The notes: generated by a model not told the origin, from the sequence alone. Shown: positions 33,915 to 43,496, counted from the stretch's first letter. The stretch: DNA of 64,000 nt from Streptomyces sp. Act143 (GCF_003143935.1 NZ_QFRX01000001.1:3146292-3210291); one strand, 5' to 3'. Numbers and translations: made by a program.

Positions 33915-34496
33915 TCAGCCGCGAACCCCCCGCAGCGCCATGGCCACCGCCGCCTCAGTGATCGCCACAGGATCCTCCGCAGCCCCCAGCTCGATCCGCC
34001 GCACAGCCGCGTCCACGACCCCCTGCAGCAACATCGCCGCGAGCCGGGGCTCCGCATGCCCCATCTCCGCGAGCGCCTCGCCGATCATCGCGACCAGCCC
34101 GCCGTGCGCCGCCCGGATCTTCTCCCGGGCCCCCGCATCGAGCTCACTCGCAGAAATGGCGACCACGGCCCGGTGCCGCCGGTCCCCCACCAGCGCCAAC
34201 TGCCGCCGCACATACGCCTCGACCTTGGCCTCGGCCCCCTCCGCGGCGCCCATCGCCGCGGCGACCTCCGCCGCCCAGACCGGGAAGTCGACCTCGCACA
34301 GCTCCTCGACCACCGCGGCCCGCGACCGGAAGTACTCGTACACGGACGACCGCGCCAGCCCCGTCCGCTCGGCGAGAGCCGGAAACGTCAGCGCTTCCGT
34401 CCCGCCCTCGGACAGCAACGACCGAGCCGCGTCCAGCAGGGCGGCTCGCTGCATCGACCGGTGCTCGGCCACGGAGGCCGCTCGAATCCTTGGCAC
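33915..34496 (-). CDS. TetR/AcrR family transcriptional regulator
   Basis: 193 residues. N-terminal helix-turn-helix: AALLDAARSLLSEGG, LTFPALAERTGLARSSVYEYF. The C-terminal part is a helical ligand domain without family-specific motifs. GTG at 34496 gives MPRIRAASVAEH; GTG at 34505 is an alternative. No Shine-Dalgarno for either. It lies beside whiG in the same direction, 71 nt downstream of it. Target unknown. Confidence 0.85.
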   Translation of the reverse strand: MPRIRAASVAEHRSMQRAALLDAARSLLSEGGTEALTFPALAERTGLARSSVYEYFRSRAAVVEELCEVDFPVWAAEVAAAMGAAEGAEAKVEAYVRRQLALVGDRRHRAVVAISASELDAGAREKIRAAHGGLVAMIGEALAEMGHAEPRLAAMLLQGVVDAAVRRIELGAAEDPVAITEAAVAMALRGVRG

Positions 34497-34566
34497 GTCG
34501 ACCACTTTACGGACGCGCCGCCCCGGACGGGAGTCACTCTCACCGACCGCCGCTCATCGGGCCAGG

Positions 34567-35409
34567 TCAGCGCCCGAAGCTCGCCAGTTTCGCCCGCAGC
34601 TGGAGCACCGACTTGGTGTGGATCTGGCTGACCCGGCTCTCGGTCACCCCCAGCACGTTGCCGATCTCCGCGAGGGTCAGCCCCTCGTAGTAGTAGAGCG
34701 TGACCACGGTCTTCTCCCGCTCGGGCAGCGTGTTGATCGCCCGCGCCAGGAACCGCCGCAGCTCCCGGTCCTCGGCCACCTCCACCGGGTTGTCGGCGGC
34801 GGTGTCCTCCAGCGTGTCCATCACGCTGAGCCCGTCCCCGCTCTCACCCCCGACGTGCAGCAACTCCTCCAGCGCCACCACGTTCGCCAGCGACAACTGG
34901 CTGAAGACCGCGTGGAGTTCGTCCACGCCGATCCCCATCTCGGCGGCCACCTCCCCCTCGCTCGGCGTCCGCCGCAGCCGCGCCTCCAGCGTCGCGTACG
35001 CCCGCTCGACGTTCCGCGCCTTCTGCCGCACCGACCGCGGAATCCAGTCCAGCGCCCGCAGTTCGTCGATCATCGCGCCCCGGATGCGGGTGATCGCGTA
35101 CGTCTCGAACTTGATCTCCCGGTCGACGTCGAACTTCTCGATCGCGTCGATGAGCCCGAAGACCCCCGAGGAGACGAAGTCGGCCTGCTCGACATTGGGC
35201 GGCAGACCGACGCTCACCCGTCCCGCCACGTACTTCACCAGCGGCGAGTAGTGCAGGATCAGCTGCTCCCGCAGCCGCTCGTCCCCCGTCGCCTTGTACG
35301 ACCGCCACAGCTCGTCGAGCGTCGAGGGAGCGGGCGGCCGCACGCTGCCACCGTCGCGGGCGGCTGGGGGGACCGCCGCCCGGTCGGACCCGGAGGTGTG
35401 CTGGGGCAT
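34567..35409 (-). CDS. whiG: Sporulation sigma factor WhiG
   Basis: 280 residues, the known size of WhiG. FliA-type sigma: region 2 ([60 protein letters not shown]), region 3 ([19 protein letters not shown]) and region 4 ([35 protein letters not shown]) are all complete. It starts the commitment of aerial hyphae to sporulation and in Streptomyces is held by an anti-sigma factor controlled by c-di-GMP. ATG at 35409; a 282-bp region without a gene lies upstream. Confidence 0.96.
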   Translation of the reverse strand: MPQHTSGSDRAAVPPAARDGGSVRPPAPSTLDELWRSYKATGDERLREQLILHYSPLVKYVAGRVSVGLPPNVEQADFVSSGVFGLIDAIEKFDVDREIKFETYAITRIRGAMIDELRALDWIPRSVRQKARNVERAYATLEARLRRTPSEGEVAAEMGIGVDELHAVFSQLSLANVVALEELLHVGGESGDGLSVMDTLEDTAADNPVEVAEDRELRRFLARAINTLPEREKTVVTLYYYEGLTLAEIGNVLGVTESRVSQIHTKSVLQLRAKLASFGR

Positions 35410-35691
35410 TCGTCGCCTTGTGCCGTTCTGCCGTGAAGTGGGGCTGCCTGGGTGAGCTGTCGGTCTGATGTGGATCTGGAGTCGGGTTGCCGTTCTGTGC
35501 CGGAATCCCCGTGAGCGTAGCGTGACTGGAGTGTCGCGGTGTGCGAAGGAGCGGCCCCGGACCGTGCGCAGATACGTTCCTCCCACCGCCCCGCCGGGTC
35601 ACGCCGACAACTCAGCGTGACCACGGACAACCCTCAACTGCGGGAATTCCCAAGGCTGTAGGGGTTCCCCCGGACGGCCGAACACGCTCGG

Positions 35692-36852
35692 TCAACTCAG
35701 AGTGCGAGAACCGCGGACGGAGATCATCGCCTGGCGTGTCAACTTCCAGCCGTCGCCGTGTCGTTCGACGTAACCAAGTGCTCGGAGCTCGTACAGTCTC
35801 GCGAGCGCGTCGTCCTGGGTGGTCAGCGCTCCGCGCCCGACCTCGGCCACCGTCGCCGCACGGCGTGACGGCAACGCGTCGAGGACGCTCCGGGCGCCGG
35901 GTTCGAGCAGGTCGCGCGGGAGCACGGGCCCTCTGCGCTCCGGCGCGAGCTCGCCCATCTCACCGACCACCTCGACGACCTCCTCGGCGTCGGTGACGAG
36001 CTCGGCGTCGCCGCGCAGCAGTTCGTGGACCCCGGCGGAGAGCCCGCTGGTCGCCGGCCCGGGCACGCCCATGGTGTGCCGCCCGAGCCGCTGCGCGGCG
36101 CGCGCCGTGACGAGCGAGCCGCTCCGGTAGGCCGCCTCGACGACCACGGTGCCCCTGGTCAGCGCGGCGATCACCCGGTTCCGCAGCACGAACCTGCTCG
36201 GCGTCGGATGTTCCCCCGGCGGCAACTCCCCCACCACCAGCCCCTGTTCCGCGATCCTGGCGATCAACTCGGTGTGCCCGCGCGGATAGGGCCGGTCGAC
36301 CCCGCAGGCCAGCACGGCGACGGTGGCACCCCCTGCGCCCAGCGCCCCACGATGGGCGGCCCCGTCGACCCCGTACGCGCCGCCGGAGACGACGACCCAC
36401 CCGCGCTCGGCGAGCCCGGCGGCGAGGGTGGCCGCCATGTGGGCCCCGTACTCGGTGCAGGCCCGCGCCCCCACCACGGCGACGGACCGCAACGCCCACA
36501 TCCGCAGACTGGGCCGCCCCCGCACCCACAGCCCGAGCGGCCGGGCGTCCCCCAGATCGTCCAACTGTCCGGGCCACTCCCCGTCCCCCGGGCCCACGAA
36601 CCGCACCCCCGCACCGGTGGCGGCCGCGAGATCCCCCCGGGGGTCGGCGCGCGCCGCCCGAGCCACCAGCCCGGCCCACCGCTTCCCGCTCACCCCCGGC
36701 AACCCGTCCCGCCCGTCCCGCACCCTCCGGGCCACCTCCCCCACCCCGAACTCCCGCACCCACCGCCCGGCGACCTCGTCACCGGGCTCGATGACACGGG
36801 TGAGGAAGACCCGGGCGAGCAGTTCGCGGCCCGGGTCACCGTCTCCGTTCAC
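35692..36852 (-). CDS. dprA: DNA-processing protein DprA
   Basis: 386 residues. An N-terminal helical (SAM-like) part, a Rossmann core (VAVVGARACTEYGAHMAATL, GWVVVSGGAYGVDGAAHRGA, PRGHTELIARIAEQGLV, RFVLRNRVIAALTRGTVVVE) and a C-terminal winged helix. DprA loads RecA on incoming single strands; in Streptomyces its role is not clear. GTG at 36852 overlaps the stop of the upstream comM-like gene, so the two are coupled. Confidence 0.93.
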   Translation of the reverse strand: MNGDGDPGRELLARVFLTRVIEPGDEVAGRWVREFGVGEVARRVRDGRDGLPGVSGKRWAGLVARAARADPRGDLAAATGAGVRFVGPGDGEWPGQLDDLGDARPLGLWVRGRPSLRMWALRSVAVVGARACTEYGAHMAATLAAGLAERGWVVVSGGAYGVDGAAHRGALGAGGATVAVLACGVDRPYPRGHTELIARIAEQGLVVGELPPGEHPTPSRFVLRNRVIAALTRGTVVVEAAYRSGSLVTARAAQRLGRHTMGVPGPATSGLSAGVHELLRGDAELVTDAEEVVEVVGEMGELAPERRGPVLPRDLLEPGARSVLDALPSRRAATVAEVGRGALTTQDDALARLYELRALGYVERHGDGWKLTRQAMISVRGSRTLS

Positions 36853-38474
36853 GTGAGCGCCCCGATGGCCATGGGCACGCCCCTGGGGACCCCGGTGCGC
36901 AGTTGCAGCGCCAGGGCGACGTCGACGGCATCGGGCCGGTCGTGTCCCAGCAGGTCGGCGACCGTCCACGCAACACGCAGCACCCGGTCGAGCCCCCGGG
37001 CCGTCAGCACACCGCGTTCGAGGTTGCGCTCGGCCTCGTCCATCGCGCCGGGCACCGCGTGCCAGCGGCTGCGCAGCTCGCGTCCGGGCACCTCGCTGTT
37101 GGTCCGCCACGGGGTGTCGACAAGGCGTGCCGCCGCCCGTTCCCTGGCAGCCCGCACCCGGTCCGCGACCACCGCCGTCGACTCCCCCCTCGCGCCGCGC
37201 TGGGCCAGCTGCGCCCGGGTGACACGGTCCACCTCCACCCGCAGGTCGACCCGGTCGAGGAGCGGGCCGGAGAGGCGGGCCTGGTACCGGCGGATCGCCG
37301 AGGGCGGGCATTCGCAGAAGTCGTCGGTCTGGGAGAAGCGCCCACAGGGGCACGGATTGGCCGCGAGGACCATCAGGAACTTCGCCGGGAACCGCACCAC
37401 ACCCGCACTGCGGGCGATCACCACGTGCCCCGCCTCCAGGGGCTGTCGCAGTGCGTCCAGGGCCTGACTGTTGAATTCAGGCGTTTCATCCAGAAAAAGC
37501 ACCCCTCGGTGAGCGAGCGACACCGCGCCGGGCCGGGCGATGCCGGGTCCCCCTCCGACGAGGGCCTGCATGGTGGCCGAGTGGTGTGGCGCGCAGTACG
37601 GAGCGACGTCGATCAGCGGCTTGCCCGGCGGCAGCAGCCCGGCCACCGAGTGGACGGCCGTGACCTCGAGCGACTCCTGCCGGGTCAGCCTGGGGAGCAC
37701 CGCGGGCAGGCGTTCGGCCAGCATCGTCTTGCCGGCGCCCGGCGGCCCCTCCAGGAAGAGATGATGGCCACCGGCCGCCGCGACCTCCACGGCCGTGCGG
37801 GCGGAGAGCTGGCCCACGACGTCGGCCAGGTCATGGCCGTGGTCCTGCTGCGCGGCGCCCATGCTGTGCATGCCGGTGGCCGCGCCCGTGCCCGGAACCC
37901 GCAGCCCGGCGAGCAGCGGATCGGGACGTCCCTCCTGCTCCGGCTCCTCGTCGGGCACGGGCTCGTCCGCCAGAACGGCGATCAACTGCCGCAGGCTGCG
38001 GATGCCCAGCACGGACACGCCCGGCACCAGTGAGGCTTCGGCGGCGGAGCACTCCGGTACGACCACCTGCTCGTAGCCCGCGTCCGCGGCGGCGAGCACC
38101 GCCGGCAGGATGCCCCGGACCGGCCTCACCCGTCCGTCCAGGCCCAGTTCTCCGATCATGACGATGTCAGCGAGGACACGAGGATCGATCCGCTCGGACG
38201 CGCCGAGCACCGCGCACGCGACGGCGAGATCGAACCCGCTGCCCGCCTTCGGCACCGACGCCGGACTGAGCCCCACCGTCAGCTTCTTCTGCGGCCACTC
38301 GGCACCCGAGTTCACCACCGCCGCCCGAACCCGGTCCCTGCTCTCCGTCAGACTCTTGTCCGGCAACCCCACCAACGTGAACGCCGCCACCCCCGGCTCC
38401 AGATCCGCCTGGACCTCCACCACGACACCCTCGACGCCCACCAGCGCCACCGAGCACGTCCGCGCGAACCCCAT
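36849..38474 (-). CDS. comM: ComM/YifB-type AAA ATPase (Mg-chelatase-like)
   Basis: 541 residues. N-terminal ChlI-like domain (FTLVGLPDKSLTESRDRV, LSPASVPKAGSGFDLAVA), an AAA core with Walker A GPPGAGKT and Walker B VLFLDE, a zinc-like CPCGRFSQTDDFCECP segment, and a C-terminal Mg-chelatase domain. ComM is a helicase for branch migration during natural transformation in other bacteria. The ATG at 38474 is 1 nt after the yraN-like stop; its own stop overlaps the dprA start. yraN-comM-dprA is a conserved set. Confidence 0.92.
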   Translation of the reverse strand: MGFARTCSVALVGVEGVVVEVQADLEPGVAAFTLVGLPDKSLTESRDRVRAAVVNSGAEWPQKKLTVGLSPASVPKAGSGFDLAVACAVLGASERIDPRVLADIVMIGELGLDGRVRPVRGILPAVLAAADAGYEQVVVPECSAAEASLVPGVSVLGIRSLRQLIAVLADEPVPDEEPEQEGRPDPLLAGLRVPGTGAATGMHSMGAAQQDHGHDLADVVGQLSARTAVEVAAAGGHHLFLEGPPGAGKTMLAERLPAVLPRLTRQESLEVTAVHSVAGLLPPGKPLIDVAPYCAPHHSATMQALVGGGPGIARPGAVSLAHRGVLFLDETPEFNSQALDALRQPLEAGHVVIARSAGVVRFPAKFLMVLAANPCPCGRFSQTDDFCECPPSAIRRYQARLSGPLLDRVDLRVEVDRVTRAQLAQRGARGESTAVVADRVRAARERAAARLVDTPWRTNSEVPGRELRSRWHAVPGAMDEAERNLERGVLTARGLDRVLRVAWTVADLLGHDRPDAVDVALALQLRTGVPRGVPMAIGALT

Positions 38475-38475
38475 C

Positions 38476-38847
38476 TCAGGCCACCCCCCGCGCATGCTCG
38501 ACCACCGGCGCGCCGCGCGCGGGCAGGAGTACACCGACCAGGTCGATGCGGACGCCGCCCGGTGGCGCCCCTCCATGGGCGTGGATCCAGCGTTCGGCGA
38601 GGCCCCGCAGGCGCTCCGCCTTCTCGGGGGTCACCGCGGCCATCGGGTGCTCGAAGGCACCCCCCGCACCCGCCCGCCGCGTCTTGACCTCGCAGACGAC
38701 CAGGACCTCTCCGTCCCGCGCCACGATGTCGATCTCACCGGTCCTGCCACAGCGCCAGTTGCGCTCCAGGACGGTCATCCCGGCCTCCGCCAGCCGCCGC
38801 GCGGCCAGCGTCTCGCCGTACTTGCCGAGTGCACTGCGTGCGTTCAT
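38476..38847 (-). CDS. YraN/UPF0102 nuclease-fold protein
   Basis: 123 residues. The endonuclease-like core is visible: [16 protein letters not shown], then [21 protein letters not shown] with the E-x-D and E-x-K pair of the Holliday-junction resolvase/restriction fold. Function not established; it always neighbours comM and dprA. ATG at 38847. Confidence 0.92.
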   Translation of the reverse strand: MNARSALGKYGETLAARRLAEAGMTVLERNWRCGRTGEIDIVARDGEVLVVCEVKTRRAGAGGAFEHPMAAVTPEKAERLRGLAERWIHAHGGAPPGGVRIDLVGVLLPARGAPVVEHARGVA

Positions 38848-38979
38848 GTCGGCACCACCTCCGGCGCCAACGATCACGCAGTCGAGCCACCCTTGTTGAT
38901 CTTGGTGGACTACTCAGCGGTTGTGGAAAACCCCGTCACTCACAGGCGTCACCCACAGGGCGGACCCCAGAATGGGCCG

Positions 38980-39288
38980 TCACCCACCCGGCAGCTCCAG
39001 GTCGCTCTTGTTCAGCTCCTCGATGTTCACGTCCTTGAACGTGAGCACCCGCACCTGCTTCACGAACCGAGCCGGCCGGTACATGTCCCAGACCCATGCG
39101 TCAGCCATCGAGACCTCGAAGAACACCTCGCCCTGGACCGAGTGCACCTGCATCTCGTAGTCGTTGGTCAGGTAGAAGCGCCGCTCGGTCTCGATCACGT
39201 ACTTGAACAGACCGACGACATCGCGGTACTCGCGATAGAGCTTCAGCTCCATCTCGGTCTCGTACTTCTCGAGGTCCTCGGCGCTCAT
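38980..39288 (-). CDS. DUF2469 family protein
   Basis: 102 residues, acidic and strongly conserved among actinobacteria: SAEDLEKYETEMELKLYREY, RFYLTNDYEMQVHS and WDMYRPARFVKQVRVLTFKD. No known function or active site. The ATG at 39288 has AAGGGGAA upstream. Part of the sipZ-nudix-DUF2469-yraN string, which in S. lividans is described as the sipZ operon. Confidence 0.93.
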   Translation of the reverse strand: MSAEDLEKYETEMELKLYREYRDVVGLFKYVIETERRFYLTNDYEMQVHSVQGEVFFEVSMADAWVWDMYRPARFVKQVRVLTFKDVNIEELNKSDLELPGG

Positions 39289-39344
39289 GGCATGTTCCCC
39301 TTCAGCCGTGCGATCCCCCCATTGTGCGCCAGTCCCGTCAGCCC

Positions 39345-39860
39345 CTAGACGATTTCGGTGTCGAGGGTCACGGGCCCGGCCGGGGGACCTTCGTCGAGCA
39401 GCCTGCGGAGCAGCTCGGCGAGTCTGGTCGGATACACCGTCTCATGTGCCCGGGTCAGTTCCTGACACGTCCACCAGCGCGCTCCGGCGACGCTGCGCCG
39501 CTCCAGATCGGTCAACGCCGTCGCCGCCGTCACCGTCTGGGTCGTACGGGCCAGGTAGTACCACTCGTCCTGGTCCCAGCGGCGCCCCGCGAACGGGAAG
39601 GAGCACATCCGCCGCCACAGCACCGGCCCGAGCTCGACCTCGGTGATTCCGGTCTCCTCGACGAGTTCCCGCAGAGCCGCCTCTTCACGAGTCTCGTCGC
39701 CCTCGACCCCGCCGCCGGGCGTGAACCACCAGTCGTCGGCCGGATCGTCCGGCTCATGGCCGTGCAGGAGCAGGATGCGGTCGTCGGGGTCGAGCAGCAC
39801 CACCCTGGCGACCCTGCGCAGTCCGCCCTCGTAGGTGTCCGCCGATGCCTCAGCGCGCAC
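39345..39860 (-). CDS. NUDIX hydrolase
   Basis: 171 residues. Complete Nudix box: GGGVEGDETREEAALRELVE then ETGI, within WWFTPGGG. It hydrolyses a nucleoside diphosphate linked to some group; substrate unknown. The GTG at 39860 lies inside the sipZ gene (11-nt overlap), giving coupled translation; an upstream reading of the frame has no homology. Confidence 0.9.
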   Translation of the reverse strand: MRAEASADTYEGGLRRVARVVLLDPDDRILLLHGHEPDDPADDWWFTPGGGVEGDETREEAALRELVEETGITEVELGPVLWRRMCSFPFAGRRWDQDEWYYLARTTQTVTAATALTDLERRSVAGARWWTCQELTRAHETVYPTRLAELLRRLLDEGPPAGPVTLDTEIV

Positions 39861-40632
39861 CCACGGGCTCCGTCCGGGGCCGGGCGGCGCGCCGGTTGCC
39901 CAGGCGCTTGGCGATCGGACCGTAGGCACCGCCGCCGAGCACCAGCACCGCGCCGCCCACGATCAGGGCGACGATCGTCCGCAGCGGCCCCGGGGAGGAT
40001 AGCGCACCGAGCTCCTTGAAGCCGCTCGGCTCCTGGAGCATGCCGTTCATGGGCCATACGACGGCGTCGACGCGGGCCGTCACCGCACTGGCCGCCACCG
40101 TGCCGCTCGCGGCGTCGGTGAGGTGGGCCGAGGAGTCCAAGGAGCCCTGCCGTTCGTCACCGAGCAGGAACAGCCGCCCCTTGGGGACCGTCACGGTCGG
40201 GATGTTCTTCCACTCGGCCAGGCTGTCCTTGGGCAGATACGGTTCGTCGATCTGCTTGCCGTTGACGGTCAGCTTGCCCTTGGTGCAGCAGGAGACGGTG
40301 TCCCCGCCGACCGCGACCACGCGCTTGACCACGGGGGCGTTGCTCACCCAGGTCTTGTCGGTGAAGACGACGACATCGCCCCGGCGGATGTCGGCGGCGT
40401 CGATGCGCTGCGCCAGCACCCGGTCGCCGGCGTCGATGGTGGGCGCCATCGAGCTGGTGGGGACGGTGTACGGCCGGTAGACCACCGCTCCCCAGGCGAA
40501 CCCGCCCAGGAACAGCACCAGGCCCAGCGCGACGGCCAGCCCGGACAGTCGCTGTCCGGTCCGGCTGCCCACCGGGCCCGTGTTGGTGCCACCGCTGCGC
40601 GGGGCCGTACGTGTCGTGCTCTCGCCACCCAT
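39850..40632 (-). CDS. sipZ: Type I signal peptidase SipZ
   Basis: 260 residues. N-terminal membrane helix (LSGLAVALGLVLFLGGFAWG), catalytic Ser in VPTSSMAPTIDAGDRV, catalytic Lys in VVKRVVAVGGD, a late GDERQGSLDS motif, and a second helix near the end (TIVALIVGGAVLVLGGGAY). It removes signal peptides at the outer membrane face. ATG at 40632. It starts a separate transcription unit from the sipW-X-Y operon; a tandem repeat lies in its upstream region. Confidence 0.93.
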   Translation of the reverse strand: MGGESTTRTAPRSGGTNTGPVGSRTGQRLSGLAVALGLVLFLGGFAWGAVVYRPYTVPTSSMAPTIDAGDRVLAQRIDAADIRRGDVVVFTDKTWVSNAPVVKRVVAVGGDTVSCCTKGKLTVNGKQIDEPYLPKDSLAEWKNIPTVTVPKGRLFLLGDERQGSLDSSAHLTDAASGTVAASAVTARVDAVVWPMNGMLQEPSGFKELGALSSPGPLRTIVALIVGGAVLVLGGGAYGPIAKRLGNRRAARPRTEPVGAR

Positions 40633-40730
40633 GGGTCCGCACCCTACCCGGCGGTACCGGAAGCGGTCAGCCCCCTTTGGGCGCCGAGGGCACCGGCTCC
40701 GTAAAGGTTTGCCTAGGTCAGCCGGTCGAC

Positions 40731-40849
40731 CTGATCAGCCCGGTGAGCGGGTCAGCCCGGTCGGCATGACAGCCCGGTGAGCAGGTCAGTCAGGTCGGCA
40801 TGACAGCGCGGTGAGCAGGTCAGTCCGGTGAGCAGGTCAGTCCGGTCAG
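40731..40849. repeat. 17-bp tandem repeat between sipZ and sipY
   Basis: Six 17-bp units from 40743 (40743, 40760, 40777, 40794, 40811, 40828) plus partial edges. Two types alternate, GTGAGCAGGTCAGTCCG and GTCGGCATGACAGCCCG, so a 34-bp higher unit is seen. It reaches the end of sipY and fills much of the sipZ upstream region. Confidence 0.9.
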
Positions 40850-41808
40850 CGCGTCTCCGCCGGCGCGATCCTGCGCCGCCGCCACAGCACCACCGGCACC
40901 GCGCCCGCCAGCGCCAGCCCCTGCGGGGCCACCGTCAGGGCGGTGGACGCCGAGGACTGGGTGTTCAGGCCGTCCTGGTCGAAGGTGTCCGGGACCGGCA
41001 GGGTGCCCCAGCGGTTGATCGGCCAGGCCTTCACGATCGCCCGTCCGACGACCTCGTCGACCGGGACCATGCCGTGGTACTTGTCGTCCTGGTTGTAGCG
41101 CGAGTCCCGGGAGTTCTGGCGGTGGTCGCCCATGACCCAGATGAAGCCCTTGGGCACCTTCACCTTGAACTGGCCGCCCGCGTCGTCGACCGTGCAGGGC
41201 GTGTTGCCGGCGAAGACGTAGTCGCTCTCGTTCAGCGCCTTGCCGTTGACCTTCACCGGGCCGGTGCCCTTGCACTCGACGGTGTCGCCGCCGACGCCGA
41301 TGACCCGCTTGATGAGGTCCTTCTCCTCCGCCGACGGCATCAGGCCGATCCAGCTGAGGAACGTCTGGACGGCGTTGGGGTCGGCGGTCGGTTCGCCCGC
41401 CAGCCACTCGGCGGGGTCGTGGAAGACAACGACCTCACCGCGCTCGGGCTCGGAGCCGAACCACGGCGTCAGCTTGTCGACGAGGACGCGGTCACCCTGC
41501 TGGAGGGTGTTCTGCATCGAGTCCGACGGGATCGAGAACGCCTGCACCAGGAACGTCTTGATCAGCAGCGCCAGCACGAGCGCGATACCGATCAGGATCG
41601 GCAGCTCCTTCCAGAAGGAACGCTGCTTCTTCGGCGCGGGCTTCGACTCCTCCTGGCCCTCGTCGGTTCTGGTCCCGTCCCCGTCTCCACCGGAGCCGTC
41701 GTTCGAGGTCACGACGCTGTCCGCGGCCGGGTCGGCCGCGTCCACGGGGCGTCCGCGGTGCTCCTCGCCGTCGTGTCCGGACCGTGCGCCAACCGCCACA
41801 TCCCCCAC
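40846..41808 (-). CDS. sipY: Type I signal peptidase SipY
   Basis: 320 residues. A long acidic, Gly/Asp-rich cytoplasmic start of about 60 residues, membrane helix (ELPILIGIALVLALLIKTFL), Ser in IPSDSMQNTLQQGDRVLVDK, Lys in DLIKRVIGVGGD, GDHRQNSRDSR and a C-terminal helix (LALAGAVPVVLWRRRR). GTG at 41808 has GAGGAG upstream. Third gene of the sipW-sipX-sipY operon. Confidence 0.93.
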   Translation of the reverse strand: MGDVAVGARSGHDGEEHRGRPVDAADPAADSVVTSNDGSGGDGDGTRTDEGQEESKPAPKKQRSFWKELPILIGIALVLALLIKTFLVQAFSIPSDSMQNTLQQGDRVLVDKLTPWFGSEPERGEVVVFHDPAEWLAGEPTADPNAVQTFLSWIGLMPSAEEKDLIKRVIGVGGDTVECKGTGPVKVNGKALNESDYVFAGNTPCTVDDAGGQFKVKVPKGFIWVMGDHRQNSRDSRYNQDDKYHGMVPVDEVVGRAIVKAWPINRWGTLPVPDTFDQDGLNTQSSASTALTVAPQGLALAGAVPVVLWRRRRIAPAETR

Positions 41809-42787
41809 GCCAACTCCTCACTCTGTGCCGCCGCCTGCCCAGGACACGGTGCAGGCCCACCACTCCCATAACGAGCGGGAGTTCCGCAGGGGTCGGGAGC
41901 CGGACAAGTCCATTCGGATCGTCGGAGGCAACCCTATGCGACAGCAGGGAAGCAGCGGTCGACCCGGTCGCCGAGTCGGACACCGAAGCGTAGGTTTTCG
42001 GCTCCTTCAAGGTGCTCCAGTGACCGAGGGGCCAGGCGATGACCATCGCCCGTCCCACCACCGAGTCCTCGGAGACCGTACCCCCGTAGTCGGTGTCCTG
42101 ATGCACGCGGGAGTCCGCGGAGTTGGCCCGGTGGTCGCCCATCACCCACAACCGCCCCTGGGGGACGGTGATGTCGAACTGCTGGGTGGAGGGCGCGTTG
42201 CCGGGATAGAGGTAGTCCTCGCTGAGCGGGACGCCGTTGACGGTCACCCGCCCTTGGGTGTCACAGCACTTGACGCGGTCGCCGCCGACACCGACGACGC
42301 GCTTGATCAGGTCCTTCTCGTTGTCGGACGGCAGCAGACCGATGAAGGTGAGGCCTTCCTTGATCTGCTTGACGACGACGGGGTCCTCTTTCTTCGTCGT
42401 CGTCTGCTCGTCCTTGAGCCAGCCGCCGGGGTCCTTGAAGACGACGACGTCGCCGCGCTGCGGCTTGGAGCCGAACCACGGGGTGAACTTGTCGACCAGG
42501 ACGCGGTCGCCGATCTGGATCGTCTGCTCCATGGAGCCCGACGGGATCACGAAGGCCTGCACCAGGAAGGTCTTCAGCACCAGGGCTATGAGGACGGCGA
42601 CACCGACGAGAAGCGGTATCTCCTTGACGGCGGAGCGCCTGCGGCGCCGCTTGACCTTGCGCTGGAGCTTGCGGCGCTCCGCGCGCGTACGGCCGCCGGA
42701 GGGGCTGGCGGCGCGCCGGGCGCCGGTGGGCAGGAGGTTCTCGGCGGGGCTGCTGGACACTCCGCGCGGTTTGCCGCGGTTACCCAT
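41492..42787 (-). CDS. sipX: Type I signal peptidase SipX with run-on C-terminus
   Basis: 431 residues as read. The enzyme part is complete: basic start, helix (EIPLLVGVAVLIALVLKTFL), Ser in IPSGSMEQTIQIGDRVLVDK, Lys in DLIKRVVGVGGD and GDHRANSADSR. After about residue 312 (ELPLVMGVVGL) the frame runs on through some 110 Arg/Gly-rich residues without homology, across the first 317 nt of sipY. A TGA directly at the sipY ribosome-binding site (41815-41817) lies in another frame, as if sipX had slipped by 1 nt near its end. The ATG at 42787 overlaps the sipW stop by 8 nt. The true 3' end is uncertain. Confidence 0.85.
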   Translation of the reverse strand: MGNRGKPRGVSSSPAENLLPTGARRAASPSGGRTRAERRKLQRKVKRRRRRSAVKEIPLLVGVAVLIALVLKTFLVQAFVIPSGSMEQTIQIGDRVLVDKFTPWFGSKPQRGDVVVFKDPGGWLKDEQTTTKKEDPVVVKQIKEGLTFIGLLPSDNEKDLIKRVVGVGGDRVKCCDTQGRVTVNGVPLSEDYLYPGNAPSTQQFDITVPQGRLWVMGDHRANSADSRVHQDTDYGGTVSEDSVVGRAMVIAWPLGHWSTLKEPKTYASVSDSATGSTAASLLSHRVASDDPNGLVRLPTPAELPLVMGVVGLHRVLGRRRHRVRSWRGGCGGWRTVRTRRRGAPRTPRGRGRPGRGQRRDLERRLRWRRGRDQNRRGPGGVEARAEEAAFLLEGAADPDRYRARAGAADQDVPGAGVLDPVGLDAEHPPAG

Positions 42788-43496
42788 GCGCACCGTCCGC
42801 GGCGGGCACGCGCGCGTAGGCGTCGGAGGACCTGAGGCGGGTCCAGTGGGCGGTCGGCCATACGATCCAGTCGGCGCGGCCGATCACCTCGCCGACCGGG
42901 ATCATGCCGCCGCCGGGCGAGCCCAGGTGGTCGCGGGAGTCGCTGGAGCGGCTGCGGTGGTCGCCGAGGACGAAGAGGGTGCCGTCGGGCACGACGACGT
43001 CGAAGGACACCGTCGACGGGCTGTCACCGGGGTACAGGAACGTCGACTCGTCGACCGACCGGCCGTTCACCTCGATCCTCCCCTTCTTGTCGCAGCAGAC
43101 CACGTGGTCTCCCCCCACCCCCACGACGCGCTTGATGTAGTCCGCATCCCCGAAATACCCGGATCCGTCGAACACGACCACATCCCCGCGGCGCGGCTCG
43201 GCACCGAAACGGTACGCCAACTTATTTACGAGAACGCGGTCCCCGATCCTCAATCCGTTTTCCATGGATCCGCTGGGAATCTGGAAGGGTTGCGCCACGA
43301 AAGCGTTGAGAAGCAGCAAAAACAGCAGGCAGACCAGCGCACTCAGGGTGATCCGCCCACCGGGGAGCCAGTCGGTGAGCCGCGACAGCAACGCAAAACG
43401 CGACCGTTCCTCCTGACCTCCTGTGTCCGAGATCTCCTCGGAATCGGAAGGGCGGGAGGAGCGGTCGCGCTCCGTCTGCTGTGCTTCGGTGTCCAT
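42780..43496 (-). CDS. sipW: Type I signal peptidase SipW
   Basis: 238 residues. Polar acidic start, one membrane helix (ITLSALVCLLFLLLLNAFVA), Ser in IPSGSMENGLRIGDRVLVNK, Lys in YIKRVVGVGGD, and GDHRSRSSDSRDH. No C-terminal membrane helix, as for SipW of S. lividans. ATG at 43496. First gene of the sipW-sipX-sipY operon, 47 nt after the rplS stop. Confidence 0.92.
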   Translation of the reverse strand: MDTEAQQTERDRSSRPSDSEEISDTGGQEERSRFALLSRLTDWLPGGRITLSALVCLLFLLLLNAFVAQPFQIPSGSMENGLRIGDRVLVNKLAYRFGAEPRRGDVVVFDGSGYFGDADYIKRVVGVGGDHVVCCDKKGRIEVNGRSVDESTFLYPGDSPSTVSFDVVVPDGTLFVLGDHRSRSSDSRDHLGSPGGGMIPVGEVIGRADWIVWPTAHWTRLRSSDAYARVPAADGAHG

